Assembly: GCA_964017145.1 (NCBI GenBank)
Contig: OZ024843.1
Coordinates: forward strand, 2,719,001 to 2,783,000
Direction of reading: 5' to 3'
From: Agrocybe praecox
Lineage: Eukaryota; Basidiomycota; Agaricomycetes; Agaricales; Agrocybaceae
Length of the DNA: 64,000 nt
Part shown: positions 45,423 through 58,100 of the stretch, piece after piece
Layout: each line of letters opens with the position of its first letter
How positions within the stretch are numbered: position 1 is the stretch's first letter
The notes under the pieces: model-generated
Seen by the model: only the letters and a program-made list of their open reading frames with translations
Databases searched by the model: none
Told to the model about the DNA's origin: nothing
Translations under genes and position numbers: made by a program

Positions 45423-46530
45423 TCAAGTTGTCGTAGATCCGAGGAGAGAAAACAATAGCTCCATAACCTGTTGCTGGCGCTTGAACAAACGATCAGAACA
45501 CGTTTTTACATGATTGTCAAGATATCAAAGTAATACCTTTCGATCTTCGGTATCACTCGTCAAAAACATTGTTGGTACAGATAATTGGGCCAGCTCTTGT
45601 TGTTGTCTTGAAATAAGACCATCCCATGCAGGAAGAACTCTTTCGAGATCAAACTTGGAGATCTCCTTCTTAAAAGTGTCCGTTATCATCTGTCCAAAGA
45701 CTATCAGGACAGACATATGCTTGACATGTCAAGACGGACATTCATTTCATGTTGAGAGACAGAGGAGCCGATCATTCTGGCTCTATCGGGATTCGGAAGG
45801 AAGGTCAGCGTCTTCGCAGTGTCGGTCGGCCGAAGACATACTTAGTTTGAGCTACTTTTACTTTTTCCTGATACTTTGAATAGATATTTTCTCTTTCTTC
45901 ATGCAGGCGACGTTCAAGACTGTCTTGATTTTTTTTCATCTGATTTGGGTTAACATGTGATACACGCAATGGGAAGGAAACTAACATACCTCCCTGACGG
46001 AAGCTGCAAAGGAAGGGTCATCAACCAACTCTGAGATTATGGGTAAGGACTGGCGAAATGTTAAGTTTCGTCTGTCTTCAGGGGCCGTTGGTGTAGTAAT
46101 AGGCGTGGTTGACGACACTGGTGGGCCTGTATCGTAATTGTACCCATGGTAATGAGGAGGCGCAGCGGGATATGGTTCGACAGACACTGTTGAGAATGAT
46201 TCCAACTGGGAGAGTAAAGAAGCGACAGAGGAGCCACTGATAGATGGCACGGGGGCCGTGTTCACACTCGCTGTATTGTCCGCAGTAACGTTCCCAGAAT
46301 TCACCTCCGCATTTGCAGACGTCACTTGTGGTCCCTCTTGGACTTGCGGTACAGAGGAACTTGACGCTGCACTCGACTCAGCATTGCGAGCCGCCGTCAA
46401 CTCTTGCCATTCTGGAGAAGACTTTAACTGCTCGAGTAGAGCTACGACGCCTATTGGATCCTGTAGTTCACAATATTAGTTCACTTGATTGATGATGATG
46501 AGTTGTCACAAAAAGCACGTCGATATTCAT
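45423..46530 (-). CDS. Coiled-coil protein of unknown function
   Basis: Exons (descending) 46530-46519 (12 nt), 46460-45990, 45939-45842, 45782-45740, 45689-45537, 45479-45423; 277 aa. It begins MNIDDPIGVVALLEQLKSSP, followed by a Ser/Thr/Ala/Pro-rich region and a helical half: SLPIISELVDDPSFAASVRE, MKKNQDSLERRLHEERENIY, then MITDTFKKEISKFDLERVLP and LISRQQQELAQLSVPTMFL. The helical part looks conserved and coiled-coil forming, but I do not recognise the family. The 5' end rests on a 12-nt first exon with a GTGCTT donor. An alternative first exon near 46670 (MDALPQESP) does not join in frame. Confidence 0.6.
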
Positions 46531-47151
46531 GAGAGAACAGATGATTGAAAGATAAGACGAAGATCAAAGTGAAGATTCAGCTCAGCTAACTAATGGACGC
46601 CTGAAAAGGCAGGCCAAGCAGAAACAAACAATTTCATTATACCTGGACTCTCTTGAGGTAAGGCGTCCATTGTTTAGAATTCTGGTACCGAGGCCGAACT
46701 AGCATAAGGAAAAATTTCGGTTACCCAGAAGTATACGGTCTTTCAAAAAAAAAAGTTGAAATTTTATTCCTGAAATTTGTGACATAAGAATGCCGGATAC
46801 TATGGCCTTGGAGTGTGCATTGGCTGATATATCTCAGAGTGTTTGAGAGAGTGCCCTCGTCCGTCGCGTTCGGGGCAGTCTGCGGGACGAGGAGGAGTGA
46901 AGCGAGTGTTCTCGACTGATATTGATGGATGGCGATGGAAAGTCGGGGTCCCCGTCAGGTCAGGCCCAAACAGGGGATGTCAAGCGAACATGAGGCATTG
47001 GGCCTCGTGGGAACAAGAGTTGTGATTGGCAACGGGCCCGAATTTCCCAGGGCCCTTCTTCCTCCCTTCTTTTCTCCTGCACCCCTCCCTCTCATCTATC
47101 TTTTCTTTTTTCTTCTCTATATCCCCTCTTTTTCCTTATCCTTTCTCAAAC
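46531..47151. other. Divergent promoter interval before the RGS gene
   Basis: About 620 bp. The last 110 bp before the RGS start are strongly CT-rich on the + strand, a common promoter/leader feature in basidiomycetes. No gene seen. Confidence 0.55.
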
Positions 47152-49336
47152 ATGGCTCCAGCAACAGATTCAGACCAGCCCCAGTCTACGTCCTCACACA
47201 TGATGAAGACAACAAAACGGGGGAGGCCTTTTCTCAAGGTACCTTCTTTTCTTTCTCTTTCTCTCCTGTTCATACCTCATTTTTCCTCAGGACACCCTAG
47301 ACCTTTTCGCCACTCTCATTGTCTCTCTCAATCTCACTACTCACAAGCAATTTTTCCGCACTTTCCCCCACTCATTCACGACGTACGTAATTTTTTTGGC
47401 CCTTTTTTGCCCGTTTCACCCCAGTCGAACCTCACGATCTCTTCAAAAGCGACGAAGCTGCCCAGAATCTGGCCTCTCTCAAGTTTTCTCAATCCAATCG
47501 TGGTCCCGATCCTAGAGAACCTTCACGAGTTGTGACGACCACTACGACTACCACGTTTTCCATGACCCGTGATATGGCCAAAGCCATGAGCCAACATTTC
47601 ATGGACGCTCGTCTCATCGAAAACGCGACCGACCCTGCCTCAAATCTTTTCAAAGATCGTGGCACTTATCAACTCACCCCCAAAGGCCTCCACGTTCTCG
47701 AACGATTCATCTCAAAGAATGGCATCAACTCCGATCATCTCCAACCTGTTTTCAGTTCACAGCCCATCTGCATTAAACTCTTACATCTCGAACGACGGTC
47801 TTCTGATGACGAAATCATTGTCACGCAGTCTGTCATCACTGCCTTATTTCGCCGCTTCGTTGGTCGATCTCCGAATTACCCACCTCCTGCTGATAAGCCC
47901 ATGGACGTTTTCCAGAAGTACAATGAACGCTCGAAGGGGATTACACTCAGTGATATGACGGAGAGGGCTCAACCGCTGCTTGGAAAGCAAGCACAGGTTC
48001 ACAAGCACTGTTTTGCAGCCGTCACTGCATTGGAGTGGCTCTGCGATTTTACTTCTGTTGTTGGAAGGGAAGAAGCTGCTGAGATGGCAGCACAGTTTGT
48101 TCGCTTCGGTTTAGTAACCCTCGTGAGCGACAAACGCAAGAATAATGACTCCGCCATTATCTTTACTGTTCGAGGGTCGGCCCCTGGTGGCAACTCCCCA
48201 GTAATGGTATGTGGATTTATTCTTTTCGTTTTATTTCTTCATAATTCATTTTTATCCAGCAACAAGGAGAATTCCGCTGCACAGCAAAAGCCATCTATAA
48301 GATCACAGATGAAGGTCGTCGATTGGCTCACTGGGACAACTCAAGGCCTGCCGGTATCCAAGACTCACCTGCGGCATCCTCAACCAACTTGAGTGGTACT
48401 CGTTCCTCAGAAGACACCACCGTGGAAAACGGTGGAGACATGAAGAAGAATGTTGCTGACGCCAAGATTCATCGTCGCATCTCGTTGGCAGAGAAGATGA
48501 ATGTCAACTACGAGGCTGGGGAAAGGAGGAACGTCAAGGAGAGTAATGCTGACCGCCTCGGTTACATTCTCGCAGAGCCTGGCTTGCGATCTCTCTTCCG
48601 CGAATTCTTGAGGGGCAACTTCTGCGAAGAGAACTTGTCCTTTTGGCTTGATGTTAATGACTTCAAGAAGAAATTTAATATTACGTCTAGCGCTATGGCA
48701 TCCTCTTCAGGTGCTCGTCCTGGTGCCCGTAGTACACCAGGCCAGGCCGCGATGGAAAGACATCACGAATCCTTGATCAACACGGCTTTCGTGATCTACA
48801 ACACTTATCTTGCCCCATCAAGTCAGTGTGAACTTAACATTGACCACGGCCTGCGGAACGAGCTAGTGAAGTATCTGGAGGAAGTTGTGACGAGCCTAAC
48901 TGGCAAGGCTTTCCAAGGTCGTGTGGAGCCTGAACAAGCCAATGCTTTCAACGCTACCCAATTGCAGACGATGATCAGGTTGTACGAACGCATCCAAATG
49001 CACGTCTTCCGCCTCATGGCAACCGACTCGGTTCCCAAAGTGAGTCTTCTCCTCACTCAAGGTAATTATTCTGTATGCTGATCTACTATTGATTTCTAGT
49101 TCATCAAAACACCAAAATTCCTCGCAATGCGGAACTGGGTCGAAGATTTCGATCCTACCGAAAACGACATCCGCCTCCTATCAACTGCAGCACCGACATC
49201 ACCGCCGGGTCTTAACTCGTCATCGGAGGAAGTGGGCGGTGCCTACATGACCGTTTCGCAGCAAGCAAGTGAGCGAGAACATAGGCAACAAATCGAGTCG
49301 GCTGCGGCTGCCTCGCAGGCCGCATCATCGTCATGA
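47152..49336 (+). CDS. Regulator of G-protein signalling (Sst2/FlbA/Thn1-like)
   Basis: Exons 47152..47238, 47291..47382, 47450..48206, 48260..49039, 49100..49336; 650 aa. The N-terminal half has the two DEP-like segments of fungal RGS proteins (LFATLIVSLNLTTHKQFFRT then MAKAMSQHFMDARLIENATD with GTYQLTPKGLHVLERF). The RGS box starts at LGYILAEPGLRSLFREFLRG, continues NFCEENLSFWLDVNDFKKKF and AFVIYNTYLAPSSQCELNID, and ends with IQMHVFRLMATDSVPKFIKT. It should accelerate GTP hydrolysis by a heterotrimeric G-alpha subunit; in Schizophyllum the related thn1 controls aerial growth and fruiting. The second intron acceptor is 47449, chosen because it restores SFTTDEAAQNLASLKF. The C-terminus is Ser/Ala-rich. 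Confidence 0.93.
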
Positions 49337-50331
49337 TAATGGTTTCATGTTTCGGCCGTCGTTTGATCTTGACCAATGCTATCTGTCTGGGACATTGCCC
49401 TTGTGCTTACAAGCACAAAGACACTCGCATCTCTTCATACATCTGCACATCTTTTTTCTTCTCTCTTCCTTTTTCGACCATCGCCCTCATGGTTTTCATT
49501 TTCCTAATATTTTTCTTCTGTGATGGTCGTTTTGGCACCTCCTAACAGTTGCCTTTCCCCCCGGAGGTTTTTTTGTTTGGTTTTATCATATTATTTTTCT
49601 CAGCATTCCATGCCTGGTCTCACATTGCTTTGGTCTCCCACATTTATCAATTCTGCTCTTACTCTTGTCTCTGTAATACCTGATATTTTACACGGCCTCT
49701 CTCCTCTGCATTATGTAGGATGTGGGTCGGACCCCTAATAATGAATCCACCTCGATACACTAAACAATGTATGTATATCATCCCGCTTCCCATGCCAGAA
49801 AGCTCAATAATATAAAATTTTGATTTCCATCATCACGACCTGTCCGATTCCCTAAATGATATTGATCAGGAGAGTTGGATTAGTCGTAGTTGTAGAAATT
49901 AATCTCGCTTTGCTTTGTCGTTCGACATTTATCTGATGGTGTTGCCATATATCCATCTCGTACCCAGACACCCAACTGCTACTATAAGATGCTGCTCCAG
50001 AATCACATCTGGAATGTTTTGATAAATTCGATTCAGACCTCGTGCAATAAATAAATAGTGCAAATTGATGCTTCTGCTTCGTTTAAGTCATGTCATAGTC
50101 TAGCGACATCTTGACAGGAAAGTTCGATCATCAGCTTTACCTACTGGTCTCCAGGAAAAGAAATCAGTAGTCTAAGCGCTTAACCAGCAGTAATGTCATT
50201 TGTCAACGGAAGTTATTCCTTACACAACACGTGACTTGCTAAATGATCGACGTGTTCAATTACCCAGGCTCCTAATCGTTTTTACATGCTCTTGTCTAAA
50301 CCACTTTCTTCATCTTTCATACTTGACTATT
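49337..50331. other. Intergenic RGS to MAPR gene
   Basis: Nearly 1 kb of T-rich sequence. Hydrophobic open frames here follow base composition and are not supported as genes. Confidence 0.5.
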
Positions 50332-51475
50332 ATGTCGTGGTTATCGCAAATGGCTGGTGGAGATGCACCTCCTGCGTACATCGACAAGGATGAAAACAAG
50401 GTTCCGGATCCGTCAATCCCAAATAGGATGGTATCCAACAAGTCCGCCAATCGTCCATTCCTCGCGTAAGTCCCTTAACTTCCGAATTGATAATAAAAAC
50501 GCGATGATAATAACATGTTATATTGAATGAAGCTATAAGGAGTACCGTGAAGAACAGGAGGCTCTGCATGCCGCTTGGCTGGAGAAGAAGAAAGTACGCG
50601 ACGAAAAGATAGCTAAAGGAGAGAAAGTTGGGCCTCTTGAACGGGACCCTACGGCTGCGGAAGAAGTTGGCATCTTGGGCCTCTTTAAGTTCATCCTCAT
50701 TTTGCTCGTATGTGGTGCACTAGCAGGCAAATTCTTGACGGGGAGCTATACGTGGGATTACCGCAGTAAATGGCTGCAGGTGAAAACATACTGGCCTGTG
50801 AGTCCCTTGACGTTCATATTATTTTATTGATTCATTAAGGCTGAGATCTCCGCTGTCAACAGACCAATCAAAGGCTTTTTTCAGAGCGGCTTCTGGCTGA
50901 ATATAATGGAAAGGACGGCAAACCCTTATATCTAGCTGTAAGTTAAAGCCCTGCGGTATTATGCATCCTCATCTCATCCTGACTCGTATATCTAGATTGA
51001 CGGAGATGTCTTCGACGTCAGTAAAGGAAAGGCATATCAGCCCGGCGGATCTTACCATCATTTGTAGGCTCCACAATCCTTTTCTTTTGCCTTGGGGTAC
51101 ACCGTTTAATCTCGCTTTTATTACCTTAGCGTTGGGGCAGACGCTGCGCGCGCTTTCGGAACAGGCTGCTTCCAGACCCATCGTACTCATGACCTTAGAG
51201 GCCTTACAGAAAAGGAATTACATGTATGTGTCACCCATTTCGCTGTTGTTCCGTGTCTTTTTGTTCATTTCGACCGTTCACAGGGCGTTGAACACTGGAA
51301 GAAATTTTACCGGGAACATAAAGATTATGTTAAGGTTGGAAAGGTCAATCATCCTCCGATAGACCCTGCCAGCCCGATTCCAGAGCACTGCGACCCAAAG
51401 AAAGCTAAAGCTGCGAAGGAAGCAGAGGAACAGAAACGAAAAGCGAAAGAGAAGACCGATCATGAAGAACTTTAA
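50332..51475 (+). CDS. Membrane-anchored cytochrome b5-like (MAPR) heme-binding protein
   Basis: Exons 50332..50465, 50533..50797, 50863..50937, 50996..51063, 51130..51223, 51284..51475; 275 aa. A cytosolic N-terminal region is followed by one transmembrane segment (GILGLFKFILILLVCGALAG), then the MAPR-type domain: LFSERLLAEYNGKDGKPLYL, AIDGDVFDVSKGKAYQPGGS, YHHFVGADAARAFGTGCFQT, DLRGLTEKELHGVEHWKKFY. It ends in a Lys-rich charged helix (PKKAKAAKEAEEQKRKAKEK). MAPR proteins such as Dap1/PGRMC1 bind heme through tyrosines and assist P450 enzymes in sterol synthesis; the topology here is closer to longer fungal MAPR proteins than to Dap1. Heme binding and function are inferred. Confidence 0.9.
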
Positions 51476-51740
51476 TTATTTATCTGCATAATGTATATCT
51501 ATCATAACTATGCATAACGTTTACTGTGGACGTCTATATTATCTACGCCCTATCTATCGATTAAGCAAAATAGGATTATTGAGTAAGTTAAATAGCAAAT
51601 AGTGTTGGAAGTCCAAAGGTATAATGTAAGTAAATTAAAATGGCATGCGGCTGAGAAGAGAAATCCCGGCCAGGTAAGCATATATCTAACATCGTTTTGA
51701 GCAAGCCGTCAAAGAAGGAGGATCGAAGAGTGGCACGCAC

Positions 51741-52546
51741 CTAGTGTCGAGGCGCCCCGTGAGTCAGGAAGTAATTCCTTAATATCGGAAAGTCCGACAT
51801 GGACGCGTATATCAGCGAAGAGAACGGATTGTCGCGGTATTTTGCAACGACTATGTTCCCTCTCCATGCATGCTCCTCGCGAAAGGCTCTTCCCTGAATG
51901 TCTCGTATCGATTTGTTGATGGGAAAGGGCATTCCATCTTGAGAAACCACAGGATAAAAGATGACATATGGAGAGGCAAAAGTTTTGGACATCCCGTCGA
52001 GAGCTTCGACAAGCTAATGGAAGGTCCTATCAGCCGCTGCAGGGGAAAAGGTGAAATGAATGAAAGATACCTGGTATTTCCAGGCTCTCGAACCAATCCG
52101 TTTCTCAATCTATGATTCCAACGCCAGAAATTTAGCCCTTCTTTCGTTAAATTAGGACCTAATACATACGTAATCCATAAAATTTTCTGGATGCGGCATC
52201 CATGTATTGGAAGGGTTGTATGTCCCATGTTGAGCAACAACGGGACTGCAAGACAGTCGATGAGTAAGTAGTTGCTTAGTCCGTAGATTGACTTGAGAAT
52301 AGCAAACCTTGTCATGAGACTAACAATTGATGGTTGGTGACCTGAATGAACAAGTTGAGTATTTTGATAGAAAAAAGATAGAGTGAAAAGCCCACCGTCT
52401 GAAGGGAAGACGATAGCATCGTAGTACTTGCAAGGATCGACAGAGGATAGATCAGCTAGCGCAGCAAGTTTATCGTTAGAAGACGGCGATCACGTAGGGG
52501 TCCGGAAATTTGGAATCATACCGGTTGGTTGTAGTGAAGAAGACAT
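51741..52546 (-). pseudogene. Decayed agaricomycete hypothetical gene
   Basis: Blocks on the minus strand match, from memory, a repeated basidiomycete protein of unknown function: a first exon MSSSLQPT (from 52546), then SNDKLAALADLSSVDPCKYY (near 52480-52400), PVVAQHGTYNPSNTWMPHPE (52245-52172), NFWRWNHRLRNGLVREPGN (to 52071), ADRTFH and, to the end, LVEALDGMSKTFASPYV and INKSIRDIQGRAFREEHAWR. An in-frame TAG at 52016-52014 replaces the codon expected between ADRTFH and LVEALD. The second block lacks an acceptor AG just upstream, and the third and fourth blocks do not join in phase. Together these indicate inactivation, although a sequence error could explain the stop alone. Function of the family is unknown. 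Confidence 0.6.
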
Positions 52547-55101
52547 AAGTAGTACGAAGTAAGAAAGTTCAAGCGTTCTTTGACGTGCTCTAAAATCTAG
52601 AACGAGAGGTATAGGTGATGGAAATTACTGGGCCCATATTTCTCTGGTTTTATAGGGTTCAGATGCCACAATGAGGGAGCGTGCTGTTGATTCTGATCGA
52701 CAAATAAAAGGTAAATGGCTTAATATCAACAGGTCTAGGAACAGTAGGATACTGTACACGAGGATAAGTGTATCGCCATATTTTCTAGACTCCGTTCGGC
52801 TGTTACGACCCAAGATATGAGAAGACTCGAAGCCGGAACCGATCTGCAGTCGAAGAGCGCAAAGATGACAGTAACACAGAAAACGGGGTCATATTAATCA
52901 ATTTGTTTCAAGACAAGTCCAATTCATTGATGCTGTCCTCCGAGAAAGTGAGTGATCTTGGAGATGAGCATATCTTAATCCCATCTGAATGTGTGTGAGT
53001 GTCCAAAAGAGAAACTCAGCCTCGGTCAAAACAAGTTGGTTGTGGTCGTGGTTCTAATTTAGAATTCCTCAAGAAAAAGTTTCTTAGGTAATACTAGGAG
53101 GACGGCCCGCACACCCGCCATCACTATGGACAATGCTTGAGCTTGATCTCTTTGCTTGAGCCTTGACCTTCTCAGTCTCCCGGGAGCTGTCTGCTGCTTG
53201 TCTGGTCCGCTACTTTGATTATTCTCTCTAGATAATGCTGGTCTTGGATTAAGCTTGAACTAGCTGCTCGCCATGATGCATTTGCAAATTCATCAATGTG
53301 CGAACTCGCTTCCCCAGGCAAGGCTGCACACTAACGCGGCTTTATCGAAGGCTCTGATACACTGAATCCGAATTGTTCTGGGCTAAACGATCCTTTGGAA
53401 TGCTATTGGTACGCTCAATAATCTATTAATCCCACAGAAATCTTGTGAAATGCGTCTTGGTCATCTCAAGTGGAAATAACCCATCAGGATCGAGCGCTTT
53501 CAAGTTTCGCCCGGTTCTCGAGTTTCACATATCTGGTATTTGGCTCTGTCTACAGGCCCGTAGGCCACACTTAATATGTGACACCGTTCTTGAGAATGGA
53601 AACCATTCATGTGGATATGTTCTCATCGCCAAAGGATTGCAACAAAACTGTAAGCTGCCGATAAACTGCCAGTACTAAAACGTGCAAGCCACGAAACAGG
53701 TGGTCAGACGCTATGTCAAGAACGCTATCATGCTCTCAGCTCGCCATCTAGGCGTGTAACACCGAATGCCACTCCGCGAATGTCTTGTATTTCCTAAACA
53801 GGGTCCCAATTAATGCATTACGACGGAAGGGCTTTCTGCAAGGATCAAGCCATGAGTTTTCTGCCGCATTTCAAGGTCTTCTAAAACCCCACTGCTACCG
53901 AATTTTCAGGAAACAAGCGTATCTACCTGCGCATGGGCTTCAAATTTGATATGTTTTTTGTTTTTTGTTTTTGTGAAACTCGGCTCACAGAAGTCTCTGC
54001 GAAAGGACCGGTTATACACAGATTGATCATAATATTCTGAACCTTCTCTAACCCTCCATCCACCCTTAAGGCGATGCGTCTCTCGATCTTAATGCTTCCC
54101 CAATAAATGCTCGCTTTCCAAATTTGGAAGAGCACCGAGTTCGAGGACCTGTGGGTCTAAAAAGTACGAGAAATTTCATAGAACCGAAACCTTTATTCAT
54201 TAAAAGCCACAGCCCAATCTCAATGGAAGACCGTCATTACGGCCATCCTACTTCATGATCTGCAGGAGTCACCGTATACCACTTGTAGAAACAACGCTAA
54301 AGGGGCCCACAGGCTCTTCGTGGTTTCGAATCTATCTTACCGTCACAAACTTAACTCGTCATAAGCCGGAATTTCCGCCCATCTTTGAGCAGTAGTAACG
54401 ATTCCGAGGAATCACCAATTCTCCGCGCCCTGCGCCTTTGAGGTGGATGTCCCCCCGTTCGTCAGTGCCAAATACGTTTGATAATATCCGTAACTCAAAA
54501 AAAAGTTCGCCGTCGAGCATTCTATAGGCAATAAAGGAGGCATTATACTTACTATCTTCATACCCTTCTTCAAGTAGCTGTACCCCGCAAGTATTTGACT
54601 AGCAGTTAGAATCTTATCAGACGGCAGGAGTCTCCAGGAATCATAAGAAGAGGGGATGCTGCTTATCCAAGATAAAATTTCTGATGGCGTCATTCGATAC
54701 CCTGACTTTACTGTATTTCAGAAAAAGCCGCTAAAACTGCTTATTTATTCGACAAGGATTTATGATGAGAAAAAAGTAGTCCTAGTCAAGCACGATCTAA
54801 TTCGACCAGGCCCAGTGCGAGTTGTCAAACGCGTAGGAAAATTGCTCTGTCAGATAGAAAGTAAACCTTGTGATCGTAGAATTATTGGCACATTGCAGGA
54901 AATTGTTTCAATAAACATTGAGATGAACCAAGTTAAAGGCCGCGATATGATGTGTTTGGTGAGTGTGCGAATTTAGATGAACGTGATCAGAACCTTTTGA
55001 CGCGTTCTGAAACGGTGTTCTTTGTCCACAATTATTGATCCTCCAAGCTCTACCCTTCTCTTTCCATACGGTGCTCGTTTTTGCATCATATCTGTTTCAA
55101 A
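52547..55101. other. Gene-poor interval
   Basis: About 2.5 kb without a supported gene, the longest in the window. Open frames (for example 54656-54976 + and 54412-54693 -) have no recognisable motifs and no compatible splice partners. I see no terminal repeats, target duplications or transposase motifs. It may be the eroded continuation of the neighbouring pseudogene. Confidence 0.45.
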
Positions 55102-58100
55102 ATGAGTGCAGTCCCAGAGCACTTCATTGTTGCCACCCATCTCTCTTCCTTGTCCTCTAAACCACCAACACCCGTCATTATTCAAACAGCGCGACAGAAT
55201 CTTCCTTTGGTTAATCCGCCAGACGATGACCTACCGCTGGGCCATGCAACGTCGAGCGTATCGTTTACGACTCCAACTACCGGAGCTATCCTCATGCGCG
55301 TCATACACGGTGGTTTGATTGTTGAACTCACGTCTTTGTCTACTCCAGTTTCTCCCCTTCGAATCGTGTTCCCAGCCCTCGTTTTACCGACGCCCTCCAT
55401 ATTTCTTCTAGAAGACTCTGAAATTCACTTGATTGCAGTCACAGAGCTTGCGTATGTGCATCGTGTGGTCATACCAATCGACGGTCTCAATCTGTGGACG
55501 GACCGAGCGAACAACGTCTGGCCACGGGAATGCTACATTCGAAATATGCTTGTTGAGCATGCTCAGCAATGCTTTGTGCATGTACAAGGGTCACATTGTA
55601 TTAGCATTAGTCTACCTCACGGAGTCTTGCTAAAGTTGGAAGCGGAGTCCATGGGTTACGACGGCCATGACGGTAAGCATTATTGTTGTTCGATTGAACT
55701 TTGAGTTTGGTCTTTGCTCACACCTTGTAATCTCAGAAGAAGAATGGACAGAAACAATCTTTCATCATGGCTCTTTCCTTTCTTCTTTGACATCGTACCT
55801 ACCACTACACTCGGGACCTCCCAATGCGTCCGATATAATCTCTTTGGCATCTCATTCGTGGCCTACAGACAGTGGCAATGTCTGGACGCTTTCCAGGGAT
55901 CGTACGTTACGCCTCTGGAAACCAAAAGTTGGCTGCGTAACGTCAAGAATGTTGCCCAGTACTCCGAACCCCAAGGATCCTTCCTCCAGCGCATCTGGTA
56001 ATGCGAAATATCTTCTCCTCGACGAAGAGCGCCAGAACCTTGTTAAAATATTCTCCTTGACATCAGAAGATGATGATAGAGTCGATGGATATGCTATTGT
56101 CTTCATCCCAACTCCGTCATCGACTTCCGGAGGCTTCTTCTGTGTGGTGGATACTTCTTCTGACCATTTCGTCGAGGTCGGTATCATTGAATGCCCCAGG
56201 CATACAGCTCATCGCCACCTCCAAGATTTCATCATTACAGACAATACCCTCTGTACTTTGTGGGACTGCCAGGGTCGCTCTGTCGTAGAGTGTGCCGCTA
56301 TCGACGTCTTGTCTTTGAGATCGCACGACATTGCACCGCCAATTTGGAAAACATCTCAGTATATGCAGGAACCAGAACTAACGCCTGCATTTATGGAAGA
56401 ACACCTGCTCTCCCCTGGATCCTTGACCGACAAATTTTTAGAAGCAATCATGAAGCCCGGAGTATTTTCATCTTTGACACTACAAACTGCGCTCGATAGG
56501 TATATCGAAGCTTGTTGCTCACTTCCTGGACCAGCACCCCCCCAACTTTCCCAAACATACACCAGCCTTGCAGAGAACATTGCAGGAGTGGTCGGATGTA
56601 CTGTCACCCTCAACTGTGAACCTACAACCGGCGGTTTCCAGCACGCCAATTATTGGACAGCGCTTAAGAGAGATTGGGAGGGGTTCGTGGCAAGGTGTCG
56701 AGATGTCGAACGCAGTGCCAGATGGCCGCTTGCTATCGCCAATCATGGTCCAGATGGGATAGTCGTCATTGAGCGAGAGCGCGTTGGATCATTGGTCATT
56801 GAAGATGTGCCTATATTGATTCGACGACAGCTGGAACATAACCAACCTCCCCATGATCAGTACGAAATATTCAGTATTCTTTGGGCTTTGAGACATAAAA
56901 TGGGCCCTCGCATGCTCGCAAACGTGGAGACGAGAACGGTAGACCTTCTTCACCAAGAAATTGCATTTTCTTTCGCGGAAATACTTCAGGATCAGGCAAA
57001 AAATATTGAGCTTCTGGAAAATTTGGAGCCAGGCGCCGATATCTGGTTTGCAGGACGATTGCAGAGTGTTCCTGACCTCGACAGGGCAACACGTGCCGCT
57101 TTGGACGCTATCGGAGGGTTTGACTTCTCAATGAAACGCGAACTGTCTGACGCTGAACTTCTCAGTCCTCCTCCTGTATCGGAATGGCTACGTTCTCAGG
57201 CTGCAGGATACTCAACTACTTCAACCGAGGCCAGATATGACTTGTGTCTCTGCCTCATCATCTTACTGTTATTTTCCGCTGATACTCTACAGTCGTGGGA
57301 TGCTACACTCCTTGGTGAAGTGTATGCAGTATTCCGAGGGTTGTCCATGTTGCGTTTTGTTGGACATCAACCAACAGAAGGCAAGGGTACTGCAGACCAA
57401 TCCGATGCACCATCACCAGATGACGTGATCACTCAAATGCGCAACATGAATGTATCAAAGCACCAATTAAATAGCTCTTCCAAATCTTCTTTAGCGCGTC
57501 TTCTAATTGCCCAGTCACCTATAACCGATGGCATCGCTACCGCTGCGCATAATTTCCTGGATTTCACTGGTCTTTGCCAGGCCCTATCGCCAGCGAGTGT
57601 TACAAGGCAAGAGGTTATGTTTTGTGAACGCGTCAGATCTCTCGGCTTTAATGGAGTCACCCAAGCGCTGCTGGCGTGGCTTCCGAGGACACCTTCTGTC
57701 GTTTTTTTGAAGGCCCAAATATTTTTAAATCAAGGAAGAGTTGATGATGCTGCGCTACTGCTAGAGAAGCTAGCTGGAAGCTTCGGTAAGTTCAAAAACA
57801 TTATTCGAACACCACAGTTCTCACTTAGCCACAGGAATCAATATCCTGACTCAAGAAGATTCTGACGCTTTGGTGTCGGTCCTTCCTCCTGGCCTTCCAG
57901 TGGATTCCCAGTATTCCTTCTATCTCTTCGCAGCTGATTTATTCCGGCATACGTTCGTATCCCACGAAGTTAATTTCTCTCAATTGGCTATCCAGGTTGC
58001 GCCCCTTGGGACCGACACAGCGCCGCTTTGGACTGCCGTCGTAAAAGGTTTGATAGATCTGGCGCTATATGAAGATGCCTATGCTTCTGTAATGTCAATT

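Noticed and set aside
49269..49738. Several hydrophobic open frames downstream of the RGS gene
   Set aside because: Composition effect of T-rich 3' UTR; frames overlap each other and lack motifs.
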